Part shown: piece by piece, positions 45,775 through 56,471 of the stretch
How positions within the stretch are numbered: position 1 is the first letter of the stretch
Layout of the letters: each line of letters begins with the position of its first letter
Origin: Beta vulgaris subsp. vulgaris
Lineage: Eukaryota > Streptophyta > Magnoliopsida > Caryophyllales > Amaranthaceae
DNA: 64,000 nucleotides
Direction of reading: 5' to 3'
NCBI RefSeq assembly: GCF_026745355.1
Contig: NC_079209.1
Coordinates: forward strand, 36,933,846-36,997,845
Program-made: the position numbers and the translations under genes
The notes under the pieces: model-generated
Database searches by the model: none
Seen by the model: only the letters and a program-made list of their open reading frames with translations
Told to the model about the DNA's origin: nothing

Positions 45775-47735
45775 CACGTCGGCGCCCCTTTATTGTTCTT
45801 CCTTCTTGTGTTGGTTTGATTACTTTTTTTCCTCCTCAAGTTTTGATTAAAGATTATGTTTTTATGATTTTTTTAGTACTAATTATGTTTAGAAGCTTTA
45901 ATTTACTATTTTAATGATGAATCTACGATTATATAACTTATGTATTGAAAGAATAAAAATTCAGATTTGATTATTATGTTTGAATTGGGATTTTAATTAT
46001 CAAAACATGGATTTTTAGGGTGTTAAAGATTGGAAAATCATATTAGTATGTTATAAACTATGAAATTGATTAAACTTATGAATTTAAGCATGATTAAGTA
46101 TGCTTAAAGGAAGTTTTGATAAATGTTGCTAGAATTTTAGAAAGGTTGTTAATAATGGAGTTTTTATGGATTTCAATAACTAGTATAGTAGTGTTATGTT
46201 AGGAAGTGTAAGTAATTAAATATTTAATGATGAAAACAACTTTTAAATATTTTTAAACGAGATTTAAAGTATTTTAAAATTGCTGTAATTTAGTTGAAGT
46301 ATTGATTATAAATTTTATTAGTTGTTTTAGGTGGAGATTTCTCTGTAGGTGACTTCTAAAGTTGTTAAAGTGGGCTATCAATTTGTCTACACAAGTTACG
46401 TACATACCAATGTGTTGCTTGATGCAGTATCATGATTTTAGGAAGGAAAGTTATGTAGTATTATGTATAGGAACTTTGTGAGTTTATATATGATTGCTAT
46501 TATGTTGGATTTTACATATTTTATGTCTGTGTGCGAACATGTTAAGTATGAGATTTATATCATGTTTGTATGAAATACTGATGCAAGCATGTTGGTTGGG
46601 AACTTTATTTATTAATTCACATGGAGGAATTAATATATTTATTGGTTCGGATCATGCATGATTGAATCAGGTGTTCCCTTATATTATTATTTTCACTACT
46701 CTATGAGGACCGTGGGCCTTATTTGGTAAGTTGATAATTTATACCTTTGAAAGGTAAGTTGGTTGTTGGGTAGGTTCAAGAAATAAAAAGGATTGGATTA
46801 AAGAAGGAATTAATCTTGGGTTGTAAGCTGTATGATCACTTATTTAATCCTAAGATAAAAGAAATAAAGTTGTGGATGTTTGATTTTAGTTTATATGTGT
46901 TTCTTGTGTGTCATAACAAGTAATAATTGGTAAATCATGTAAAGTGAAACTTAGATAGTAATAAATTTTGACTGGTGCATGTCTGAAATTGGACAATCAG
47001 GAGTTGGGGTACATGGTGAGCGGGTCATGGCTTTTTCTGGGTTCGGATTGATCAGCGTTCTTATATTTATTTAAAAAGGTTCCTCGATATCGTAGGTCAT
47101 GGCAATACGGAGTCGCCCCCGTATTTTGTCTTCCAAAGGGAAAGTTGTTTTTAGTTAGACACTCGGTTTAGTGACTATTCCATTAAAGTAATAAAAAAGT
47201 TGTTAAAGTTTAATTCAGTAAAAGTTATCTGCAGATTGTTATGTTGTTATTTTTCCTGCCTAATATTTATCAGTATCATGTTAGGAATAATTATTCATTA
47301 TTATGTAGTACTCAGCTTTGCTGACTACATGCTTTCTGTTTGTGTTGATCATGACTTTGCCTTATTGATCTTGTGATGATTCATTCTTGGTGAGCAATTC
47401 CTCTAGTGCATTAACATCTACATGTGTGCAGATGATGCATCATGGGGTTTCGGGAGTGGAGATCTTGTGTAGCGTGTTGATTTATTTACTGTTTCATAGT
47501 TGATACATTTATATTTAAGTTTGGTTTGAAGTTAACGTTAACAATGTTATTTGGTTTTAAAGTTAGTTTGTTATTTATTATATTTCCATTCGAAAGCAAG
47601 TTTAGTTATATGTTTTCTGCTGCAAAATTCTGAATAAGACGATACGTTATCACACGGGCGATATTGGTTTGATGATTTTCTAGTTTTATATTTGAATAGT
47701 ATTTTTGGAAAAGAGAGAATTATCGGGGTGTTACA
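45775..47735 (+). mobile_element. 3' LTR of element D (family A), 5'-truncated
   Basis: The plus-strand LTR starts in the leader region (GTCGGCGCC) fused to integrase, and ends TATCGGGGTGTTACA. The donor position holds ACAAG followed by TTACGT (46391-46400), a one-base loss of the usual GGTACGT. Hairpin TCAGC/GCTGA at 47312-47324 and acceptor-like TGTGCAG ending at 47431 are kept. It pairs with 28843-30093. Confidence 0.85.
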
Positions 47736-48660
47736 TAAATGAACTAACTATTGAAAGGTACTAGACATAGGTTAACGCAGTACAACGGTTAATATGTGAC
47801 ACTTGAGTGTTTTATGCCTAGATTCTTGAAAATCATTTTATCTAAGTAAAAATACGATTGTAGGGAAAATCTTTAAGGAAAAGATTTTATTTTTATAAGA
47901 TAATAAAAATCCTTTTTCAATTTCAATGATACTATTTATTAAAGATAATATTTTATAAAAGGATTTAATTTTGATTTTTATAATTAAAATATTTTTTGAA
48001 TCAGATTATTGATTTGCTGCATAAGTGGTGGCTGAATGTAAGGAAGCAGTAAAATTTATATTGCACACGTTCAACAGAGATCGTGGAGATCATAGGTGTA
48101 AAAAGGAACGTGTTCCTCTAGTTGAAAGCCATCATGGAAAAATATCATTACGACTAACTCATGTTTTAATGTCATGTTCTAAGTAATCACTGCTATAATA
48201 CTATGTCTAATTAAGTTCCAAATTTGTGTCTGACCAAAAGATTTAGTGAGTTTAACTAAGTAAAGTGGCAGTGCCTTCATTCTCTCATCAAAATCACTTG
48301 TTCTTTACCTTGTTACTTTAGTTTCACTAAGTTTATTGATCATTGTATTTTGATTTTGGGGTAAGGGAATTTTGAGTGAAGTCTTGTAAGAGAGAATGCT
48401 TTGAGTGAAGAAATTTAAAGTGAGAAAACTTCAAGTGAAGTTGAGAGGAATAGTTGTTAAGGGAATAGCTGTTCAGGAACTTGAGTTTAGGAACTCAAGG
48501 TGTGGCCCGTGAGTAGAATTAGGTTGTAACAATGTTGTTTGGCCTAATTAGTGGAAGTGTTGAGTTTAAAATCCCTAGTGGTCGAGGTTGTTTCTTCTTG
48601 TTGGGCCCAAAAAGTTTTTCGTCGTAAAAATCCCTTGTGTTCCTTTAGCTTGTTTCTTTA
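47736..48660 (+). mobile_element. Probable copia-type LTR fragment
   Basis: The right part (about 48300-48660) has repeated GAGTGAAG-type words, then GTGGTCGAGGTTGTTTC, TTGGGCCCAAAAAG and TTCGTCGTAAAAATCCC, a layout I associate with the 3' part of copia SIRE/Angela-like LTRs. No termini or target duplication were located. The left part is plain AT-rich sequence without a recognised feature. Confidence 0.35.
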
Positions 48661-49238
48661 TTTAAGTTATATAATTCCATAAAAAGTTATGCTTATTTCT
48701 ACAAATACAATCCATCCCCCATCTTGTATTCTTCCTCGTGAAAAAACAATGTAAATCTTTAATTGATAATCGTAATATTTGTAAATTCTAACCCTTTTAT
48801 TATTCCTGTATATAATATTCCTGATTGCCTTATTTTTCCTATGCATGATTTTTATCACCCACATGTTATTATTGCTAAACAAGACCTAAAGAATTTTTGT
48901 AACTAATTTAGATAATTTGGACAACTTGTTAGAAACCTTGTAATATGATTGCTTAATAACTTATCACTAAAGATATAGCCTTTTTTATGTGTATCATAAA
49001 CCAACATAGACTAAATATTTTTAGGGTGTTTAAAACATTATATCATTATTCTTTTGCATAAATTCTATAATGAATCGATATTTAGTAGAGGCCAACAATG
49101 GACAACATAGTTCCTGATTGTATTGTGCCCTCACCCCCAAACTCAATTTTGGAACTTGCCATCTATGGAGTCTAGACGGAGAAATCTACATTGGCTAAGT
49201 CCCTAAGATGTCCCTACCATTTCAATATCCAATTAGGC
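48661..49238. other. AT-rich sequence, nothing recognised
   Basis: No domain, repeat array or terminal structure is seen. Short frames are present but look random. Confidence 0.4.
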
Positions 49239-49661
49239 TTATGATTCTTCCTTTAAAGAATTATGGGCTAATACTCTCACCTCCACTTGAATTGGTGACT
49301 CCTCCTCCAATTTGCCGATAATATCATAATGACCACCATTTTGTATGATCGTACTGATTTCCTCCAGTGTTGGTGAGTTAGGGTTTGATTTCTTCCGCTT
49401 TGATTTGCTCCTGCAACAATTCGACTTATTGTTGTGTCGGAGTGGATCGAAAATCAAGCGATCGAGATATGCGTTGAAATTGACTGGGAAGTTGAAGATT
49501 GGATGTCAAAGAAGAAAGTTATCGGTTTGATTTCAAGAAATTTGAAGCATGGAACTTTGCAAAAAATAAGAAATTTAAATGTTGGAAGATTAGAGAGAGA
49601 AATCGTTGATGATGGTGTAGTGAAGGAAGTACTACTAAAGTGTCGCATTGCAGATTTATGA
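49239..49661 (-). other. Unrecognised exon-like segment, possible gene fragment
   Basis: On the minus strand a CT-rich leader (around 49590-49610) is followed by a 72-codon frame (49457-49239) reading SKRKKSNPNSPTLEEISTII and QNGGHYDIIGKLEEESPIQV. A donor-like GGAG|GTGAGAGT interrupts it near 49282. On the plus strand an overlapping frame (49434-49661) gives a charged peptide with WMSKKKVIGLISRNLKHG. Only one can be real. Neither was recognised. The layout of leader, lysine-rich start and donor resembles a first coding exon, but no further exon was found. Confidence 0.25.
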
Positions 49662-49735
49662 CGTGCGGGTGGCGTCACTGGGTGTGTATCATCGCGAGAA
49701 TATCAACCTTCATTATCGCACCTAACTCGCCAATG

Positions 49736-49856
49736 GTGGTTTTAGAGGCCGGGGTAGGATTTTGATGGGTTAGGTGGTGGTTTTAGGGGCTGGGGTAGGA
49801 TTTTGATGGGTTTAGGTGGTGATTTTAGGAACCGGGGTAGGATTTTGATGGGTTAG
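49736..49856. repeat. 41-bp tandem repeat, three copies
   Basis: Three copies of GGGGTAGGATTTTGATGGGT with GGTGGTTTTAG between them. A fourth related piece, GGTGGTGGTTTTAGG, lies at 50941, on the far side of the solo LTR, so the insertion split the array. Confidence 0.8.
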
Positions 49857-50936
49857 TGATACATGTGCGTCAAGACGACTCAAAATATTCAATTTAGATG
49901 ATCTTTCCTATTTCTGGATTTGGATCGTCTTACAACCCAAGGTTGCAAGCATTATTTTAGTGTTGTTTTTAATCCTGTATTTGCTTCTTACATGGGGAGT
50001 ATGATTGAAGCTCACTTGTTGCTGTATCAAAATAGACGTGTGAAAGCATGGAGAAGATGGCATGTGTGCTTGTTATGCCCAAGTTCTGGATGGGCCTCTT
50101 TTATTTGTTTTAGTGTGTGTTTATTAATAGATTGTAATAAGCATATAATTGACTCCAAAATAAAGGAGCTATAATCTGGCCAACAATAGTGTGTGTGTGA
50201 AAGGGGTAAAATTAGCCTCCAATTAAGCTCTTTAATGGTGCATTTAATGTACCGTTACAAGAGGAGTACTGAAAGGAGGAGATTTTAGTTCTTTTTGTAA
50301 CCGTTTTAGGGAGGTTTTTCTTGGCTGATTAGCAGCCAACTTTTGACTTTCTATTTCTCGTATAAGCTGCTATATATATGTGGTGTAATAGAATAGAAAA
50401 GATAGATTTGAAGAATTATAAAAAGGGGTCGTTGATGATTCTCGAGTTGTAGTTTACATTTTTATTTCCATTGCAGTTTATCTTCATAATAATGATTTAA
50501 GTTAAATGTTTTATTTCAACAAGTCTTGCGTTTCACAGTAGCGGTAACACTCCCAAAGTCGATGCGACGTAGTCGTAGACGTGTATGGATTTTGGGGGTG
50601 TTACATGATTAGCAGCCAACTTTTGGCTTACTATTTCTCATATAAGCTGCTATATATATATGTTGTGTAATAGAAGAGAAAAGACATATTTGGAGAATTC
50701 TAAAAAAAAAAAACCTTGCGTTTTCAAGTTTATGCTTTGAGTTTGTCTCAAGTGTTAGCTTTCCTTATTACTTTGAGTGAGTCTTGAGTGATAAGCCCAA
50801 GCGAGATTGACTGAGTTCTTGATTTTTGGCTTATATCCTTGTTTCGAGTGTTTTTCTTGTCAAAGTGAGTGTTCTATTATCCCTAAGTTTAGAATCATCA
50901 TCCACTTCTTTGGAAGGTGTTTTTAGACTTACATCA
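49857..50936 (+). mobile_element. Solo LTR, copia-like, with TSD
   Basis: It starts TGATACATG and ends CTTACATCA, flanked by a perfect GTTAG duplication (49852-49856 and 50937-50941). It has the inner layout of a copia LTR: ATAAGCTGCTATATATATG with a TATA box (50363-50381), followed by a T/G-rich end. No primer-binding site follows. A piece of another LTR family sits inside it (separate entry). The 84-codon frame at 49920-50174 is not supported by any domain. Confidence 0.75.
50418..50606 (+). mobile_element. End fragment of a gypsy LTR inside the copia-like solo LTR
   Basis: The bases from AGGGGTCGTTGATGATTCTC to GGATTTTGGGGGTGTTACA match, reversed, 42472-42660. It is flanked by two imperfect copies of a 90-bp piece of the host LTR (50319-50417 and 50607-50702), both including GATTAGCAGCCAACTTTTG. 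Confidence 0.8.
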
Positions 50937-50976
50937 GTTAGGTGGTGGTTTTAGGTGGGGCTTCACTGGGTCAAGT

Positions 50977-53900
50977 TGTAATCCCCCATAATTTTAAAGG
51001 ATTTTATAAATATATATATTTATATTTAAACACAAATTAGTTTTGAAATGATTTGACTATTTAAAAAGGTTGACTATTTTAAAAGTCAAATGCAATTATT
51101 TTTCATAGCTTAATAAAATTAGAAATATTTTAATTAAGCATGTTTTAATAAAGGTTTTGAATATTAAAGTATATTGAAAAAGAAGTTTAATAGAATCGAA
51201 AATCCTAAAAGGATATAAAGGGAAAGAGTCATGTTGATGATTAAAGTCCTAAATTGTCCATCTAATTAGTCATCAAGTTTCATTAATCATAATCTCTTTT
51301 CCTAAGCCCATAAAGGGAAGCCTTTATATAAATATCTTAAAAACCCAATTATTTCACCCTACACATTTATTTTCTCTCAACATCACGTCATTCTCTCTCT
51401 CCTCACTCCTTCGACTTTTTCTCTCTCCTCTTCGTGCGCCATTCTTGATTTCTCTTTCAAAAACTCGTTTCTTCTTCTTCAAGTAACGTTTCTTGTTCAA
51501 CAAGAAACATCACAAATATTTCTCAAGAACCGAAAGTTGCTGCTGCCAGTGCCCTACCGCGTGTTGCTGCTGTCCGGCGCCTTCTTCCTCCATTGTTGTC
51601 GGTTGTTTTCTTTCTTCCTTCCTAAGATTCCATTAAAAGACTAGTTTTTATGTTATGTTATTATTATTTAGCATGTTTACCAATTAAATTACTGTTTTAT
51701 ATATATAATTTCGATTATTATAGTTTATCTTATAATAAATTTCAGATTTATTATATTAAGTTTATTTTTAGTTTTAATCATGGAAATAAGAGTTTTTAGG
51801 GTTTTTATTTGCTAGAAACTAAAGAAATATATTATGAACTATGAGATTTGTGTAGTACGTAATTTTAAATACGTTGTACATATTTTCAGAAGAGTTATTA
51901 GATTTTAAAAGTGCTGTAATTTCAGAAAAGAAGTATTTATGGAGTTTTTAAGGATTTTTAATTGCTAGAATAGTGGTACTATACTAGGAATTAAAAATAA
52001 CTTAAGTTTGACTCTTAAAAACGAATTTAAACTGTGTTTTAAGGGGTTTTAATCGTTTTAAAGCTGCTGTAATTTTTGGTTCAAGTTATTAATTGTAGTT
52101 ACTTCATTTTCTAGGCGGAGATTACGTTGTAGGAGACTTTTAACGATTTAAAAGTGGCCTACAGGCTAGTATATACAAGGTACGTACATTATTTACGTGC
52201 TATGTGGCTTAGTACCATGTTTAAGAAAGGTTTAAATTTTTAGTATCAGGTATAGGAACCTAATTGTTCATATATGTGATTTCTGGAATTATTTTACATG
52301 TTATATGCCTGTGTGCAACATGTGAGCTAGTATTGATTATGATTATCAGATTATAATGTTTGTATGGAATGATTGATGCAAGCTTGTTAAGTTAGTTTAT
52401 TTATTAATTCATATAAGTATTAGTATATATTAAGTGAATCATGTAATGCATGTATTCATGAGAAGTATCATTTTACTATCTTATGAGGGTCGTGGACCTT
52501 ATTTGGTAAGTTACAAGTTATACCTATATAAAGGTAAGATTGTTGTTGGCTAGGTTCAACAAGTATAGAAAGTTAAGAGTAAAAAGTAATTAAAGTAGTC
52601 TTGGATTGTGAGTTGTGATCACGTGTTAAATCCAAAGATAAAATAAGTTCAGTTGTGAATGTCTGCTTATTTATGTGTCGCTTATATGTGCGTGTCAACA
52701 CAAGTAATAATATGTAAATAACGTAAAGTGTAACGAGAATAAGTTATAGACTTTAGACTGGTGCACGTCTAGAGTTGGACATTAAGGGTTGGAGTACATG
52801 GTGGTATCCCATGGCTTTTCTAGGAATGGATTGATCATCATCTCTCTTTTATTTCAAAGGTTCCTCGATATCGCAGGTCACTCTGAAATGCGGAGTCGCG
52901 CCCCCATTTCATATTAGTAGATAAGACAACTCGTCCAATAACTATTCCATTAAAGTAAATAAAAAGATGTTTGAGTTCAGTTCAGTAAAAGTTGTCTGCA
53001 GATTATTATATGTTTATTTATTATTTATTCCTACACGTTATTATTTAGGGGCTGTTCGGCAACAGCTTTTGCACTAGCTTTTAGTGTTTTGACTAAGTCA
53101 AAACACTAATTAAGTGTTTGGCATAGTAGAGGTTGGAGTAGCTGTTGGAGTTTCAGATAGCTTTTGGATAGCTTTTCCCAAACGTTATATTTTATAGTGC
53201 TTAGTTTCTGTAAATAGCTTTCTACTTTTTTTTTTTCAAAGGAAAAAAAAATCCACTTTTTAAGGATAAAATTTGGAATTAATAGAATATCATATATTCA
53301 GGATAAAAATTTGGGATTAACAGAAAAAAATTCCCACTTTTTAAGGATAAAAAATCCCACTTTCTCATTTTTATCAAAGATAATTTTTTTATCAACTAAC
53401 TCTCTTGTTTTCATTCTCCTTATATTTTTCAATGTTGATTAGTATACTAATATGGCTGCTAGATACGTAGATGACTTGATGCATTCTATTCCCATTAATA
53501 TTTTTATATTATTCATGTTATGTTAGATACGTAGATGGCTTCATCTAATAACAAAGAAGGGACGAACGAGATATTTAAGTGGACTGATGAGGACATTGTC
53601 ATCCTAGTATGAATCATATAGTTATTAATTATATAATTATAATTAATATTATAATTAAAAAATATGTTATTTTTATCATATATAAGCATAACAGCTACTT
53701 TTACCGAACACTTATATTGTAAACAGCTACTTTCACAGCTAAGAGCTAACAGCTACTAGCCGACAGCTAACAACTACCCAAACAGTTGACAGCTCCTCCA
53801 ACAGCCAACAGCTACCCAACAACTACTTTTGCCGAACAGGCCCTTAGTACCATGTTTAGGAATGTTTATGTTTGATATGTAGTACTCAGCTTTGCTGATT

Positions 53901-54300
53901 ACATGCTGTTTGTGTGTGTGATCATGGCATTGCCTTATTGATCCTGTGATGATCCTTATGGTGAGCAGAGTCGATATAGCATTGACATTACAGATTCGCA
54001 GATGTGCATCATTGGGAATCTGGAGTGGAGAGACTGTGTATCTAGCATAGTTATTTAATTTCTATTTTCTTAGGAACATCTTTATTTCAGTTGGTTGAGT
54101 TATTTAAGTTGGTTTGCTTAAGTCCTAAACAATTGTTTTTCATTTTGAGTTTTAATAAAGTTAAAGTTTAGTTAATGTTTTTCCGCTGCAAAATTCTGAA
54201 TTAGCCGATACGTTATCACACAGGCGTAATGCCTGGGTAATTCTCTAAGTTTTATATTATAAAGTTATTTCTGAAAAGAGAGACCTATCGGGGTGTTACA
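50977..54300 (+). mobile_element. 5' LTR of element F (family A), with a MITE inside
   Basis: It starts TGTAATCCCCCATAATTTTA, the same as the 3' LTR start at 63980, and ends TATCGGGGTGTTACA. Without the 799-bp MITE and its duplication it is about 2.5 kb, equal to the complete copy at 7206-9767. Signals in order: TATATAAATA at 51326-51335, CT-rich leader 51370-51480, donor-like ACAAG|GTACGT at 52180, TCAGC/GCTGA hairpin at 53886-53898, and acceptor-like TTCGCAG ending at 54001 (with TTACAG eight bases earlier). Confidence 0.9.
53048..53843. mobile_element. Harbinger-derived element with Myb/SANT remnant
   Basis: Ends GGGGCTGTTCGGCAACAGC and, in reverse, GGGCCTGTTCGGCAAAAGT, flanked by TTA on both sides (53045-53047 and 53844-53846), fit PIF/Harbinger. 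Subterminal AGCTNTTNG words are plentiful. Inside, 53531-53611 reads MASSNNKEGTNEIFKWTDED, then IVILV and a stop, the start of a Myb/SANT-like protein of the kind carried by Harbinger elements. No transposase is left, so it is a deletion derivative. Confidence 0.85.
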
Positions 54301-54303
54301 AAG

Positions 54304-54317
54304 TGGTATCTGTGAGC
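54304..54317 (+). promoter_or_regulatory. Primer-binding site of element F, variant
   Basis: TGGTATCTGTGAGC, three bases after the LTR, is one base different from the site of element D and longer than the usual TGGTATCAGAGC. Confidence 0.7.
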
Positions 54318-54758
54318 TTTAGGTTATATTAAGACTTATAGGTGCCTAACTAGCTAGCTTATTAGTTATTTGACGGAAACCTTAGAATTTCTCCTACGTA
54401 TTCATTTCGAAAACTTAGACATAGAGTATATTTTTTTTTTAGAATCAGAAATTTTCTTTATACCAAAAATTCTATATGGTGACCCTCAACTTTTTTAAAT
54501 TCTATTTGGTAGATAATTTTTATCTTTCCTCTATTTGGTAACCCTCTATGTTATTTTTTGTATTTTCTTTGACCTTTTTTTAATAAAAATTGATTTTTTT
54601 ATTACAAAAAACTAAAAAAATGAAAAAAAAAACTCAAACCCTCCCCCCACCATAACCACCCATCCTACCACCCCCTCTCCTCCCCTAGCCACCATCACCC
54701 ACTTCCCCCTTCACCGCCAGCCACATCGGAAACCACCCACCATAAACCACCCACCAGC

Positions 54759-56258
54759 TGATAAGTGGACTTTAGGTTCACTTATTTGCATTTAGTTTAG
54801 GTCATTTATATTCATTTTAGGCCATTTAGTTTCCTTTTTCTTTCCCTTTTCCATCATTTCTCATATTCTCATGTTTAGCATTTAGTTTTAGTTCATTTGC
54901 ATACTATTAGGTTGCATATAGATCATTTCATTTGCATGTGCATTCTACCCCCTCCCCCATCTAATATGTTCTTGGAGTGTTTTGAAGCAAAGATAAGCAA
55001 GGAAGAGGCTCCAAGCAGGGGAGCGGGCGCTCCATGTTAGAAGGAGCGGGCGCTCCGTCGTCGAAGCTTTTCACTAGTGGGCAGAAACATTGGAGCGACC
55101 CTGGAGCGAGGAGGGAGCGGGCGCTCCATATTGGCAGGAGCGGGCGCTCCAACGCCCAGAAACTCCGTTCTTTTTGTTTCGTCTTTTACAACTTTGCCCT
55201 TGTTTCTACGGGGTATAAAACCAATTTTGTAATAATTCTAAGACCAAGTTTTAATTTCCTGAAAATTAATTAGTTCTAATTAGAGAGAGTTTATAGAGAG
55301 AGAAGTAGAACCTAGAGAGAGAAACTATATCTAAACTTTTGAATGTGGGTTATTGAAGCTATTTCAATGGAGTTTTGCATTTGAATATCATCCATCTTTG
55401 AGTATTTCTTCTATCTTTTCTCTTATTTGCTTTTATGTTTGTTTTATCTTGCTTTGGTATTGATTAGTAGTAATTAGTTGATGATTAGCTTATTAGATAT
55501 GATTTTCACCATTATTGCTTCACCATTGTTGCTTCAAGCTTTTTATTTATCCCTTTCCATGGCTAGTGAGTAGATTAGTAGCTAGGGGAAGGGGATGACC
55601 TTGCTAACCATGAGTTGGCCTTAAAAGTCAAGCTTGGGGGTGTACTTTGGGTGAGATTGTGTTGTCTAACTAATTTGATTGCCTTGTTTATTTGATTGAT
55701 CACCATTTGAACTTGTTGTGGAAATCTAAGGTGAAGGATTGAGAAATGAAATCTTAGATAGACCTTTAGCTAGATTATAGGTTGGCTTCACCATGAGAAT
55801 AGGTGTTTGACTCCCTAGGACCTCGTTTGGATCACTATGAATTGTGGAAATACTTGATTAACCGATTTTACCATAAGAATAGGTAAAATTGGTTGATTAA
55901 GTCCTCCTAATTAGCTCGAGAGAGTAATTGGGAAGCATTTGAGTGATCGAGTCCCCTAATCGACCCTATTGAATCCCCTTGGCTTGACGATTTGGTTGAT
56001 AATCTGTTAGCTCGTGAATCCCCTATCCCTAGTGTCCTTTTAATATAGTTTGATTCAGATTATTTAATCTATTTGTTAGCTTCTTAGTTCCTAATTTCTT
56101 AGTTGTTCACTAATTTCAAAAACCCCCAAAAATAGTCTTAGCTCGCTAAATCACATTCAACCCTTGATTAATCTTTGCTTCCTTGTGGATTCGACCCTTT
56201 CTTACCCTATATTAGGCTAAGTTAGGTATTTAATTTGGCACGTGCAACGAAGGTGTCA
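54759..56258 (+). mobile_element. Solo LTR or small LTR element, 1.5 kb, with TSD
   Basis: It starts TGATAAGTGGACTTTAGG and ends AACGAAGGTGTCA, flanked by a perfect CCAGC duplication (54754-54758 and 56259-56263). It has a TATAAAA box near 55213, a GAGAGA-rich leader, and a 3' part with CCTTGTGGATTCGACCC and GGCACGTGCA, found in LTRs of the Tat/Athila-Ogre side of Ty3/gypsy. No gag or pol is present. Four copies of a short inverted repeat lie upstream of the TATA box. Confidence 0.8.
55020..55150. repeat. Four copies of a 14-bp inverted repeat upstream of a TATA box
   Basis: GGAGCGGGCGCTCC occurs at 55020-55033, 55043-55056, 55114-55127 and 55137-55150, arranged as two close pairs. Each has six-base arms GGAGCG/CGCTCC around GG. 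Two partial copies (TGGAGCGACC, TGGAGCGAGG) lie between. It lies 60-190 bases before the TATA box and could be a regulatory site. Confidence 0.8.
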
Positions 56259-56471
56259 CCAGCCCACCGAAACCACCCCCACCCGTAGCACCTAACCCAG
56301 CCACTGAAACCCCCTCCTCCATTCGAACTACTGCCGCACTCCCTTGCGGGCTTGCCCAACCACCTCTGTACCCCAATTCGAACCTCCCCACTCAATCGAA
56401 CCCTCTCGCCGCCCCACATCGAACCACCCCCACACCAATTCGAACCACGCCGATCCCAATCGAACCACCCC

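Noticed and set aside
49434..49661. 75-codon plus-strand frame with a charged peptide
   Set aside because: It is antisense to a CT-rich leader-like stretch and to the exon-like minus-strand frame; no domain was recognised, so it is mentioned only in the combined entry.
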